Of a stretch of DNA of 64,000 nt, positions 10,776 through 23,246 are shown piece after piece. A model generated the notes under the pieces. The model was not told the origin of the DNA. It saw only the letters and a program-made list of their open reading frames with translations, and searched no databases. Every line of letters starts with the position of its first letter. Within the stretch, counting starts at the first letter, position 1. The stretch comes from Culex pipiens pallens (taxonomy: Eukaryota > Arthropoda > Insecta > Diptera > Culicidae): positions 130,290,689-130,354,688 of the forward strand of contig NC_068938.1 of assembly GCF_016801865.2 (NCBI RefSeq), read 5' to 3'. The position numbers and the translations under genes are program-made.

Positions 10776-13190
10776 CTGGAAAGAAGGGAAGAATGCTGAG
10801 GTTAGTTTTGCGATCTATAGCAGTGTTGCCAGGTGGTTCCGGGACATCGTAAAAGGTAAAAGGGCTTAAGCCAACAAAGTAAAGTAGACCGAAAATGCAT
10901 TCACAAGCAACAGTTGCAAAATGGCGCGTTGTTTGATGGTGGTGGGCAAACAATAACAATGTGACAACAATGCAAATGTATTTAAATTAAATTGCGTGGG
11001 AGCGTCCACTCTCCGGAGATCGAGCGTGCCCAGATTGGACTCCCACAGTCACATTACGATGGTTTAACACAATTTCATTTAGAATTTTGCAACGTTGCCT
11101 GAAACTAATCTAAAATATTAAGAGCTGTCACTTTTTAGATCACTTTCACGAAAAATGTGAAAGTTTTCGAAACAGTGACAGATCTTCAAAGTTTAGACAA
11201 AATTCATTTTGTTTATCAAACATGTGGGGTTCTACTGTAGAACCTTTTCCGTAGGTTTTGTCCGAGGTCACCCTGGGGTGCATTCTGAATACGTTGGCAT
11301 TTTACGCCACCGCCGCGCGCGCTACAAATTGATTAATCTGTGGAGTAGGTGGTGAACTGCCCCCGGGCGTCACTGATCACACAAAATGCTGATCATTCAT
11401 AGATCACCAACCCATCAATATCGGCGTCAATCGGCGCTTGATTCGTTGATCTGGGGGGGACTAACGTCACCATATCGGGTTACGACAACTTATTGGTAGG
11501 TCTCCGGCAGTCTGCGCGGGAAGGAAACCACCACGACCAACGACACCGGTAATAAATATCCATCAAATGGCACAACACACCGCGGAGAGAATCGACGCGA
11601 TTTTTTCTGCAACTCAAGAGTGGTTCGCTGTGAAATCGGAACAATCAGTTATAATATGAAGGAGAGAATTGCTTTTTGGCAGTGTTCCCAGACTGTCAGA
11701 ATGTCTTACAAATAGTTCTCTTCTTGTTATTAGGTTTAGATGAAATTTCAATACAAAATTATAAAATCAGAACTTTAAATTCTGCTTAACAAATTCTCAA
11801 TGCCCGATGCAGTGTCGATATCTTTTGAAAGTGTTGCCAGATCGCCAATGTTCACAAATAATCAGGAAGGTCTTTTAAATGTTCTATCGTTTTCTACATG
11901 AAGATGGTTCCACCAATGATTTTCATTGAAACTGTTTGCAATCGGGCTTGATTGGAGATAATTCATGACAGTGTTGCCAGATACTCAAAATTTTCTATTG
12001 ACTGAGTATGTCTGACGAATCAAATGAGCCGATCAAACGATATACAATAGGAAAATTCAAGATGTAGCATATAAAAAACCGTCAAAGTACTCGTAACATC
12101 GGACAAGGTTGCCAGATTTTCGGAATTACTGTATTTTTTTTCAAAAATAAGATTTGTTTATGAAAAACCTCAAAATTCCTGACAAAATCATTTTTGTGCA
12201 GAATGATAATGAATTCTTGAAAAATAGAATTTTATTACAAAGTGGTTAAAGTACTCGTAACATGAGACAGGGTTACCAGATTTTCGAAATTACTGTATTT
12301 GTTCAAATTTTTTTAACACAATGTAGTCGGAAAATCGGGGAAAATCTAAAAATTTCTAAAATTGACTTGTTAAAAATGGAGGATTTGAATTAAAAAAAGG
12401 CGGGAATAAGTCATAATTCCACAGCCACTCTTTTAAAGCCATTATTTGAAAATGTTGTTAAAAATTTAAAAAAGCTATTTGTAAAGAATTTTAATTAATT
12501 TAAAACAAAAATTACGAATATTGAAAATTACAAAACAAAAATTACGAATATTGAAAATGACAAGCTAAGCGAATTTAAACTGCTTTTACCTTCATTTTTT
12601 TATATAGCAATTCGTTTTCGATTATTTTGCATTTTTAATCTGGCTCAATCTTTTTAGGTGTCTTTCGTATGCCCAAAGAAGCCATTTTGCATCATTTTGT
12701 CCATCATCAAATTATACACGAAAATGTCATGGAAAAAACACATTTTATCACTAAATAATAATCAAAAAAAACTTTTTTATACCATTGTCTGATTTTCAAA
12801 GAAAAATTTTGTGGAATTTTCTGCTTTTTTCAATAAAAATGATTAAAAAACAAAATTATCAAGAACAACTTTTGGAAAGGGCTAAAATACTTGTTTTTAC
12901 CTTTTTCAAATGTTGAGATGAATTTAATCCAAGAAAATGTCAAATATTGTTTTGAAATTTTTTAAGATTAATTAAAAATTCACGGGTTTTTGCAAAAAAA
13001 TATATCTTGGTTAAAATGCATTTTCTGGAATTTTCTGAAAAGATGGAATGCTACATGTAATCGTCCCTCAATCATATTAAAAAGATAAAAAAAATATATT
13101 GTTTAATTATTGTTCAATCTCAAACCCGCTGGCCGGCAGCGAAATTATGGTAAAGTACAATTTGTATCAGCCTTGGTTTATGCTGATACA
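10776..13190. other. shot intron with degenerate GTTGCCAG tandem modules
   Basis: No gene was seen. At 11676, 11828, 11968, 12105 and 12266 a short module of the form AGTGTTGCCAGAT recurs at 137-161 bp spacing on the plus strand, with another at 10820. A 30-bp unit is duplicated in tandem at 12502-12559 (TTACGAATATTGAAAA twice). The block 10990-11640 is GC-balanced and apparently unique, and could hold regulatory sequence. Confidence 0.6.
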
Positions 13191-14340
13191 GGTACAGCTA
13201 GAGGGTGACGATTCTCGAGATTTTCAATATCCCGGGAATCGAGAGTTGAGTTTTGCCATTTCCCGGGAATTCCTGGGAACCGGGATTTTTTTTAACTAGC
13301 CAATAGTGTCAATAACTTTAAAAGAAAAAGAAAAAAACGTTTCTTTTTAATGAATTCAGATCAATCAATTCATACTAATCCAATGAAACGTAAATTTAAG
13401 TAACCTCATTATTTTAAGGAACTATTTCTACATTTAGATTTTTTCCCTCAATCTACAAATACAAAATCGTTTCTCGAGCCTTTTTGAGACTCGAATTTCA
13501 GTTTAAAATGTTTACGAATCTTCATTCGCACTGATTGATTTTTCAAAAGTTGCACAAACTTTTTGTTAACTTGTTATTAGATTTTTTGAAAGTAAAAAGA
13601 TAACTAATACATAATTTTCCATTTATGCAATATGGCATTCTGCAATATGATAAATAACGACTCAAAACAAAAACTTTAAGTTGATTTTTTCCTTCTTAAG
13701 GTCAACTGTAAATGTTCACAATTAGCGGACTTAGTGTCCGCTTACAAAAAATGCCTGATTTTTATTCTTTAAATATAATTTAATATGCAAAACACAAAAT
13801 GACTTATTGGCATCAAAAAAGGCAATTACCTCGATAAAGCGAAATTGATTTACTTAGAATTAAAAAAAAAAGACTATGAGTTTTGCTATGCTCGAGAGAG
13901 AATATGGAAATTAAACTTATCTTGAAAAGGCTTTTCCCTCTTAGAAATAAAATATATTTCATTTATGGTGTGTAACTGCTAATTATGCTTCAATGTTAAT
14001 TTTAAGTTCCACATTTTTTGGTTACACTCAATTAAAGTTATTGGAATTTTTGAAAAGTTAAAATTCACACTTTTAGAATAAGAAGATTAGAGAAGCATTG
14101 ATCAATTCAATCTTGGAAATCGAACATTTCGAATTTTTCAAATGTTTTTCTGATTAGTTTATTAATTTTGGTTCGATATTTATAAGTATAAAATTTCCCG
14201 GGAGTCTCGAACAAATTTCCCGGGAATCGAGAGGTCAAAAAATTGCCGATTTCCCGGGAAATTTTTCCCTGGAACTCCCGCTCGTCACCCTCTAGGTACA
14301 GCTGATATATTAGTCCTGACGGTCAAATTCGGATGTCGTT
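13099..14340. repeat. older dispersed repeat interrupted by a nested element
   Basis: The flanks 13120-13198 and 14295-14340 form one older repeat (GGCAGCGAAATTATGG, TTTGTATCAGCCTTGG, GCTGATATATTAGTCCTGA). They are separated by the inserted element at 13199-14294. Related sequence flanks the element at 52886-53811 (CGGCAGTGAAATTATGG on its left, TTTGTATCAGACTTGG on its right), so this is a repeat family. No coding function is recognised. Confidence 0.7.
13199..14294. mobile_element. hAT-like non-autonomous element with 8-bp target duplication
   Basis: The ends are TAGAGGGTGACGA and its complement TCGTCACCCTCTA. They are flanked on both sides by the identical 8-mer GGTACAGC (13191-13198 and 14295-14302). 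Subterminal CCCGGGAA words recur in both orientations near each end. The 1,096-bp interior is AT-rich and non-coding. An 8-bp duplication is typical of hAT transposons, so this is best read as a non-autonomous hAT-type element. Confidence 0.9.
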
Positions 14341-16700
14341 GGGCATTGTCTGGCATTAGGTCAACATTTTAGACCTAGGGCCAAAATAGGGACATATGCT
14401 TCAAATTACATATATCAAAAAACACAAAATTGAGAACGTTGGTGATTAGAAATAAGAATTTCATAAATTAAGATTAATTCTAGATTAAATTTTCAAAACA
14501 ACCTATCCCTCATGGGTTTCCTATGCAAATAGGGCCTTTTGAAAATTTAATCGAGAATTGAAGTTGATTTTCCAGAGAACTTCACGACAACTCTGTTAGC
14601 TTTGCCCAACTCGCTGCGCGTTCATTCTTGGCTACCGTCCGCCAGTCATCGCCATCGCCATCAATCGTCGCATTCGTAACGCCAATTATCTCCTTATAAA
14701 CACAGGGGGGGAAACAAACGAACTGTTTGGCGCTATTTTGGGCGCAATATTATTATTTTTCAATTCAATTCAAAACGGCCGCGACCTCGTGCGCTAAAGT
14801 GCGGTGCCGTTTTTAAGCATTTCACGATTTCTGTTTTTCGCCATAATTGATAAGCGTGGAGTTGCTCAAAGGGACGACAAGTTTAGTACTAAAAGATGTT
14901 TTGAAACTGCGTGACTCTTCTAAGGGGGGAATCCTGTTTTTGTCATGATGAAACAGAAGCCGCGCGAACAACCTTGTAATCGGGTGTCGTGACGTGAATT
15001 ATGGATATTTCCCCTTTGGCATTGGAGTTGATTGGCAACATTGATTGTTTTCAAAGCAATGAAGGTGGCACATTTGAATAGTTGCAGAATCGAAGCTTGC
15101 AGAACATCGTATTTTTTCTAGCTAGTAAAAAGTTCCAAAATTTATCCAACTCCAACAGTTATCTTGGTCACGCTCGCAGTAGTTCGCACATTTTGTGCTC
15201 GAAGATGTTGTTCGTTGGAATAAATACATATATTTTACACCGCAGTGGGTTGTATAATCGCCCAAACAAAGGTTGTTTACCGAAAATGAACCAAACACGA
15301 GTTCACAAATGTTTGCTTCCAAAGAATTTGGAGTCACCTACCGACCCAAAGACTGTAATTATACGGAATTTGGGGGGTGCCAAATGGATTGATATTTGAC
15401 CGGCACTAGGTCACGTTTTCAGTTTGGTGTTGAATTGTGTCTCAAGGTGGCAGCATAAGAAGATTGCACCAAATTAGGCTTGTCGCCGACTAACTGCGAA
15501 AAGTAGTAATTGTTGTTATGATAATAATGATAGCAGTGACATAACCTCAACTAAAAGCCCATCCATCATCCAACGAACCCGCTATTGAATGGAGAATTAT
15601 TTTAATGAATGTAAGGTATCATCACTGTCGACAAAGTTGAGGGGCTCCTTGCCCGTGTGAGCATCGAAGTCTTCCACAATTGCAAGTTAGTCCCAACTAA
15701 ACCAGAAGATGATTGGCAGAAAACAGAAATTAATTGATTACTCATGCACGGTAATAAGATTAGAAGCTACGCTGGTAGTTCACCGCACGTCACTTGGCGG
15801 GAATGTCAAAGTCAGAAAGAACGCCGTCGGTGGGCACCACTCGACCGGAAAAGTGTAAATCAATTCAGCGCTGCGAGTGTTCGGGGGGTGTCGAAGGTGA
15901 CGATTTATGGACCGGATTACGATCCGGCCTTGAAAACTCGGAACCAACGCAAAAACAAAGTTTTTCCGGCGCCTTCGCGCCGTACCCGATTTTTAGTACA
16001 TGTACTAAAAGTCGCAACGCGTCGAAAAGCGGTGAAAAGAAACAGATGTTTCGGTACTAATTTCCTCCCACGGCTATCACGGAGTCATCATTCCGATGTA
16101 ACGAGCCGGGGGTTGCGAGGGGGCGGGAGATCGTGACTCCGCGCCTCAGCGCGGCGGTATGTAAACTATATCCAAAGCATTGTCTGACGACGACGACCAC
16201 AACAGCGCATGGATCAAACCGTTTTCGTTGGATAGGTCATGTAACGACGATGTAAACATTGAGCGGTACACGCGTCCGTTTGTGTCGGTGTGTGTGTGTG
16301 TGGATTTCTAACCAAACTTGGCTTCTCGGCTTTGCCGAGATGTCCGACCGACCATATGGTCCGTCAAGCAAATGAACTGGAACTGTAATTAATTGTGCTG
16401 TGAAATGAGAGGAGTCTCGTGGGGGTGAGAAGTCAAATGAAGATAAACTGGTAGTTAAACGTTGCAAGGAACTCAATAAAGTTCTGAAAATTATGCTCTT
16501 AACAAAATTGTACCCAATTTACTGACTGTTATTATTGTGACAATAATGACAGCAGTCTATTTATCCAACTTTAAAATTAGTTCATCAAGCAATTGCAAAG
16601 AATTAGACTCAAAAAATGGACTTAATTTAAGAAATAATACTCGTTTAAATCTGTTTCAAAGCTTAACTTGGAAATATCTTAGTTCTTAATGCTTAAATTC
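14341..16700. other. shot intron, GC-balanced, no gene accepted
   Basis: Mostly unique sequence of mixed composition. Several open frames of 60-130 codons exist (for example at 15744-16136 on the plus strand), but none shows protein similarity, conserved motif or splice support. The first TTTAGTAC motifs of the array appear here at 14882 and 15991. A short (TG)n run is at 16288-16301. Confidence 0.55.
15991..16010. promoter_or_regulatory. perfect 20-bp palindrome of two array motifs
   Basis: TTTTAGTACATGTACTAAAA is a perfect palindrome in which two copies of the array motif face each other across a CATG centre. It looks like a dimer site. At 14882-14893 two motifs overlap to give TTTAGTACTAAA, another perfect palindrome. 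Confidence 0.7.
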
Positions 16701-19177
16701 ATAAACATATTTTAGTACAAGAATCCAATTTCGTTTAAAAACATCTGTGTGCATAAAAATAAAACATAAAATGTGACCTCTTCCCTTTCTTCTAACAAGG
16801 CCTTGAAATGTTGCAGCAAAGGAAGCTCAAGTACTAAAATTTATGCACAAAAATATCAGTTTATTTATTTGTTCTAAAAATAGTACAATGTGGTTTAAAA
16901 ATTGTGAAAGTCCTTTTAATTATGATTTTCCTTAAGATTTACATTTCAGCACTCAAATGGATGCAGAACAGTACTTTTTATTTCTGTTATTTTTGGCTGT
17001 TTCGAGAATGACAGGAAATGTAAGTGGTATGTAAGCGGAATTAGGAGAAAATAGTTTAAGAAAAATAACAAAAATTACTGGAACTTAAACCAACATCAAT
17101 GTTTTTGATTTTATAGAGAACCTGCAAGTATTCATTTATTTTTTAATTAAAAACTACATCTGATTTGTTTGCAACTTGCAAAGAAATTTAGTACAACCAT
17201 TTTGGCTTGACTTTTTTAACGGATATTACACAATTTTTCCGTTCCTTGTACTAATGAAAAGAATAATTGAAAGTATGTTTTAATTTTTTGTGAAAAAATT
17301 AATCAGGCAAAAAAAAGATTTCATATTTTGAAACAAAATGAAAAATTCATAGCACTTAAATCTTGTTTCAATTAGAATTATGTGATAGTTACATTTTGGC
17401 CAAATGTAGCAATTCTTAATGAAAATTAAGACAAAATCTGAGTTTTTAGTACCATTTTCTCTATTTTTTTATATTTTTTGTGGAAAAAACCTTATTAAAA
17501 AAGCAATGCATAATTGCTAACAAAATAATCATGCTAACAATAATTAACTAAGTGATTTGTTAACACTTTCAAATTTAGTACAAAAAGAATCTTTAATATT
17601 TTTAACGGAAATTCTTTTGTTCCGTGTAACAAAAACGGAAGAGTATTAATTGTAACGAATATAAAATAAAAATGCAAAATTATTAGGATTGGAATTGCAA
17701 ATTCCTTGTAATACAAAATAAACAAAGGTTATAATTTTAGGACCAAAAGAATTAGAATCCCTTATGTTTTTAACTTCAAACTTAATCCAGGACAATAATT
17801 TCTTGTTTCTTTTACAAAAAAATAAATACAAAAGCTATTTTTTGCTATTTTTTTTTGCTGCTGTTAGCTAATCAGAACATAAAGAACCGCAGTTATCATT
17901 CACAATAATGGATCCATAATTAGTTTCCCATTCAACAAACATAAAATGACACTTGCAGCATTTTTAGTACAATAATGGCATGCATTTTTGACAAGCAAAA
18001 TTGACAATATTTTTCCTTTTTTTGATTCGCTTTCCAATTACGGAAGGCAATAGACAGTAATGATAATAAATAAATAGAAATGTATGAAGAAACAAACAAA
18101 ACTCTTGTACTAAAAAATGGAAACAGGATCAATAATTTAAACAAATTTAAATCCTTACATTTTTACTACTATTTACTGCAAAAATCTCAGTTCTTTCTTT
18201 AAAACAATATTCCTTTAGAAGAAATTGAGACCAAAAATATTCGTTTGAGTTATCTGCACGTCGAAGGAAAGACAGTTTCGAATTACTTCTATGAACACTG
18301 AACAGTCAACAATTCAGATTCAACAATTCATTTTCTAAGCAATCTCTTGTACTAAAAAAAAAGATTTTAATTTTATCGATGCTTGTATGCATTCATGCAT
18401 TGTACATGCTATGATTTCAGGTTTTAGTACAAGGGCGCACACGCTATTAACTGATTTAAGTGCACAGATTTAACAAGACACAATACTTTTAAAACATGGG
18501 AAAAAGGTTGTTAGATCTAGTAATTTAAGATCCTAAACTTTTTACTATTGTTTCTGCATTAAATCTTAGTAAATCTTTTTCAAAATGTACCAGTTTTCGT
18601 TGAAAGAATTTTAGAACAATATGTTTTATTTGATAAGAACATTCAGATATTCGTCCATTAAATGTAAGGTAGAAGAACAGCATCTAATTACAGCGTGCCT
18701 CTAATGTTGCCATATCAGCACTTTGACATTCGATTACACCTCATAAAATGCGTTTTCAACTGAAATCGAGTGATAAATAGCTCAATAAGAAGTGAGCAAG
18801 CAAGTTTCTATCAAAAGTTGTGTAAAATTAGTTATTTAAATAGTGAAAATTTGCAAATTGGATGGAGTTGGGAGCGAGTGCTTAACCTGCCAATCATACT
18901 AGAATTTCCCCTAGTCCCTGAATTTTATTCTAGAATCATTAAACAGTACAAATATCAGCATCCTTAAAAAAAACACTTGTACTAAAAAACAAAGAATTTA
19001 ATTGCAATGTAAATTACTTTAATTTCTATGATTCCTGGTTTTAGTACCATATTTCACATAATCTACAGGGGAGGTAGGATGCCAAACGCTCCACTTTGTA
19101 GGATCATAAGTGTTATTATAGTTGGACATAATATTAAAAGGTTTTAGTACAACGTTTCCCCCTAACCCCCTCGTTAC

Positions 19178-19792
19178 CTTGGCCCGCTTCGACTCCCCAC
19201 CGCCGCCGTGCGCGCCCATCCGCAGATACCCGATCTCGGTCGTCTTCACATCCCGATTCTGCCGGATCCGGTTATCCGCCTGGGCCTGCTCTTCGGCGCG
19301 CGTCAGCGTGGTGATCTTGCGAACAATGTGGGTGGTCATCCGCCGATGACCGTCCGATGCTCGCTGCGAAGTGCTCGTCGTTTCCATCGTATTGCCGAGG
19401 ACCTCCGTCGTGAGGCGCTTGTTCCGGGTCACCTCGGCGACGACCCGCGTGGGACCGTCTACCTGGACCAGCTCGTTACCGTAGCCCATGGTGGGCGGGA
19501 GGGCCTTCCAGTGGTCGCGGTTCATGGTCTGGATGACGCCCGGGAGTTCCGTGACGGTCGCTTCGATGACCTTTTCGTTGAGGATTTCGTGCCGGAAGCG
19601 CAGGTTGCTCGGATCGTCCAGGTTGGTGGTGATGGCCGACCCGCGGCGACGCTCCATGCTGGCGCTGGCAGCACTGCTCGACCGGCTGACCAGGGCCGAG
19701 GACGAGGGCGACGGTTGGCCGTAGCCGTGCTCGCGCGTCGCCTTCATGAAGACCCGTCCCCGGGGACGGAACTCGTCGTCGATTTTGTACAT
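19178..19792 (-). CDS. shot: Alternative first coding exon of short stop (isoform lacking CH1)
   Basis: An ATG at 19792 (context CGAAC-ATG, A at -3) opens 205 codons ending at a phase-0 donor AAG/GTAACG at 19177. Splicing this to the CH2 exon would give ESKRAK followed by ISDIVVGQ in frame. The protein starts MYKIDDEFRPRGRVFMKATR, then has a serine-rich stretch, the motif MNRDHWKALPPTMGYG, and RKITTLTRAEEQAQADNRIR. Codons are strongly GC-ending, as in the other shot exons. Fly Short stop is known to have an isoform with only CH2, started by an internal promoter, and this exon has the right place, strand and phase. The frame is open to a GTG at 19831, but the ATG is the better start. The alternative is an unrelated nested gene. 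Confidence 0.8.
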
Positions 19793-22700
19793 GTTCGAGC
19801 TCGCACTTCTCTCACGTGTTGTTTGTAGCACTTTTTTCTGAACTCTCTTTACACAGTTTTCTTCCTTTCTGTACCATTAAGAAACCAACCCCAGAATAAT
19901 CAATATTGTGCAAAACAACACCACGTTCCCTCCATGCGTGTGACGGGGTGACTATGGCCGCTCGTGTTACCTCTTACTGCTGCTACCGAACTTTTAGGGC
20001 TTCAACAGTCGGAATGGTCAGTCCAACTGACACCACCCCGTTCTGTTCATTGACGGGGAGGCAAAAAAAAGGTGTCCGAATTTGGTTTGCTGTACCAGGC
20101 CCAAGCAAATGACAAAATATTGTGATTCGCAGGAAGTCGCAAACGGTATTTTTATGTGCCAAACGCGCTTTAATTGGAACCCGTGTGATGGCTAGAAAAG
20201 CCGCCGCGACTTGCAAATGTTTACGGTTGAACCGTTTGGATGCATTCTGAGTCAAAACATATAAGAAAATAGGGTAGAGTTGCCAACTGTTGGCTGGTCC
20301 TTCAAAACACTAGAAATGCCTTCTTAAGTAGACAAATTCTGAAATTATGAACTTTTTTTTTAAGTTGAATAAATTTCAACATTATTTAAATAAACGTCAA
20401 ATTTGACTTCTCTACCCTATTTCGTTTGCAGAAAATGCCCACACTTTATCTTCAATATCTGATCTACACGCACGTGTGGGTGTGAACCCGTCAAGAAATG
20501 CATGCAGGTCAATCTTCAACGGCTGTTGAGGAGGCCCCCCACACGATCTGCAACTCTTGACATGTTCAGTGCCACCATCGCAAACGTATTCATTTCACGG
20601 GTCACAACCCAGCACGACCCTGAGGAACCTAACCTAGCGAGGCATCCCACACAATTGGAGGAAGTTCAAAACGATTCTTCCGAGTTTCAGACTAGTTGTA
20701 CTAAAATTTTGTTGCCACTCTTCAATTACTACCCCTCCAATCAAGGTTCGGCCATTTCTGATAAAAACAATCGTTTCAACATCTTCAAAAGCGAACAAAC
20801 CGCGATAACGACCGAACTAACAAGCTGGCGCTATCTAGGGCAATTGTCACAACAAAATTACGTCGTCTTTTTCGAGTGGACTCCCACGACTCGACATTCC
20901 AGCGTCTAATATCTTGCGCTTTTGGAAAAGCAGCTTAATAAAATTAATATCGAGGTTTACGGCCATCTTTGGCGGGTTGCTGTTTGAATTTCAAAAATCC
21001 AATTCTCACACCAAAGTTGACGGGTTCAGCTGGAAACTGTGCCACACCGAAACAGGTAGATGAGGTGTAGGTGTTTCCATCATCATACTTTTGGAGTCAT
21101 TCACCCACACGCAGGTCGCCATTCAGCGTTGTCAATCGTTATTGCCACCACATTTGCACGGTTTCATCGGGCGGTCCAAAACCGTATTCAAATCGTCGAC
21201 GGACGTCGGAATGCCGCGATTAGGCGTGACCGGAACCTGCGTGCCGGGGAAGTCAACCTCAGCTTGATTCAATTAGTTACTCCATTTGAAAATGTATGGA
21301 GTTGACGTGGGTGATCTCTACAACTTCTGAAAAAACCCCTCGAGTTGAGCAAGTCACGTGAAGTTTGTACTCCTCCTCCGCTGGAATCGAAGCAGTGCTG
21401 CGGAGGTAGTGGAACAACCTACACGGTCACGGTCACCGCCGTGATTGATCCAGAGCCAGCCGCTTTGTGTCCACCGCTGATAATGAAATTGTATCAGAGT
21501 TGTTCTAAAAATAAGGCCCCGTGTGTCTCTGTTGTGTTTTGTTTTTGTTATCAACGAAGCCACACAGCAGCGGAGGTAGATCAACAGAAGCTCTCGCGGT
21601 ATCGCGTCGAAAGACTGAAGAAGGTTCGATAAAATCCTGTGTACTAAACCGTTGAACACAAACTGGTTTTGTTACGGAATCTTGTAGATAACGCGCGGTG
21701 TTTAGCTTGTACTAAAATTAATTAATGTTGAATTTTGAAGACAAATTTAATCAAAGTTAGTCACTTTGCGCTTTTGTTCTACAATTGATAGAATTTTCTG
21801 GTGAAAATTCAAAAAATTCGCTTATCACAGCGCTTGTACTAAATCTTTGAAGTCTAATTTTGATGAGTAAAAATATCTTTTTCAATGAGTTACTTTTGTA
21901 GTACTGTAGTACTTACGTAGTGTAGCATTTTTAAACTATTAATTATGTAATTTTTAGTACAAGTTTTATATTCGTCAACTTCCCAATTTAAGTGATGATA
22001 TAACACGAAAGATATCAAACAATTTTGTGTAAAAAAACATTACAAATCAGCTAGCATCACAGATGAATCCACCAATGGAACGCTTGTACTAAAATTCTTC
22101 AACGTTTGATGAACGAGTGTTCGAGGATAAAATGTAACACTATACATCGAGCAAATTGAATACTGAAAATCATCAGGAATCTAACACTGCCAAATACCTC
22201 AATGCATCATTTGTACTAAACATTATAAGTATGAATAAATTAACTTCGATTGAAAAACGATGATTTCAGACAAAATAAGCAAAATGCTTTTAACAATAGC
22301 AGTCACATTTGAAACAACTGCATACTTTAGAACAAAAAACTAATTTGTTAAAAAATCTTTTTAAAAGTAAAACTGTTCAAAACAAAACTGAATTTCAATT
22401 CTGATACAAAAAAAATCCGAAACGTGTACTAAAATTTACAATTGATAAAATGACAGAGGTTTCAAAAAATAATAGCAGCTGTGGTTATTGTTAACTTTGA
22501 TCAAATTTGATTCATCATCAATTCCATCATGTATACTGTACTAAAAAGTTAAACAATAGCTGTACACTATTTTGTACTAAAATTTACAAATCCAACTAAA
22601 AGAAACTGACTTCAGAACGCTTAATTGCAGTTGCATCCGTAAACAAACAGATCCACGCTTGATATTGCCTAATGACATCCTGTACTAAACTCCGAACGTA

Positions 22701-23033
22701 ATTAGTCCCAATGTCGCGATCCACTCGATTCGCCCCAATTCAGGTAGCAGCAGCAGCAGCTGTCGTCGGCGGCCCTAGTCACCACAACAACAACAAAAGG
22801 GCGTCCAGCGCCCGTTCGATTGCACAACTCTTCGAGCGTTATCCGGTTTTCTTATGTCACACAGTCCACAATTACATCCGTGCGTCCTTGACTTGCTGTC
22901 GCGAATCCTCAACGGATGTACTAATCTTCTTTTCCCAACACTTTTTTGCGTTTAATCCAGAACTCCCCCACAAACACACAACAAACCCAGTTTTTCCGAC
23001 CGAGAGATAACCGAGAGGTGCGATGCGACTTCG
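19793..23033. other. region between internal promoter and first coding exon
   Basis: This is expected 5' untranslated or intronic sequence of the internal shot transcript. It contains many array motifs and a small inverted-repeat element at 20269-20420. A second Inr-like TCAGTT at 20025-20030 (minus) has no matching DPE. No untranslated exon boundary could be fixed, and no open frame here is convincing. Confidence 0.5.
20269..20420. mobile_element. small MITE with ATAGGGTAGAG ends
   Basis: The ends ATAGGGTAGAG and CTCTACCCTAT are perfect 11-bp inverted repeats bounding about 150 bp of AT-rich sequence. The length and structure fit a short non-autonomous DNA transposon. Confidence 0.7.
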
Positions 23034-23097
23034 CAACCGTTCGTCACGTTTGTTTGAGGTAAACTGAAAGTGACGAGTTGGAAACAATTTCACTATA
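23034..23097 (-). promoter_or_regulatory. candidate internal shot core promoter (TATA-like, Inr, DPE)
   Basis: On the minus strand an insect initiator TCAGTT places +1 at 23065. GGTTG sits exactly at +28 to +32 and matches the DPE consensus. A weak TATA-like CTATAG lies near -32. GAGAG and GCGCGAGCGAGAGA stretches lie about 60-110 bp upstream. The promoter faces the alternative first exon at 19178-19792. A chance Inr-DPE pair somewhere in 64 kb is not unlikely, so the support comes from the combination with position and the GAGA-rich upstream block. Confidence 0.5.
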
Positions 23098-23246
23098 GGT
23101 GTCCGATATCGTCGAGCACTGTGCGTTCTCTCGCGCACGGGTGTCATTCTCTCGCTCGCGCGCGGGCTCTCCGAGTACAGTGGGACTTGGTTTAGCGCGT
23201 GAGTTGAAAGGGGCGCGTAATATCTGCTCTACTTAAGTTTTAAGAA

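Noticed and set aside
10777..10959. Upstream extension of the CH2 frame with a DVPEPP-like peptide
   Set aside because: It resembles the expected CH2 end only by chance. It lies in the intron upstream of the acceptor, in a different frame from CH2, and on the wrong side of the exon.
15744..16136. 130-codon plus-strand open frame
   Set aside because: No recognised protein, no coding-like codon bias, no splice signals; it contains the palindromic array motif. A chance frame in GC-balanced intron.
19208..19828. 206-codon plus-strand frame
   Set aside because: Antisense shadow of the alternative first exon; codon bias and the start and donor signals favour the minus strand.
20021..20030. Second internal promoter at a TCAGTT word
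   Set aside because: No DPE at +28 and no TATA-like element at the right distance, so it is weaker than the site at 23065.
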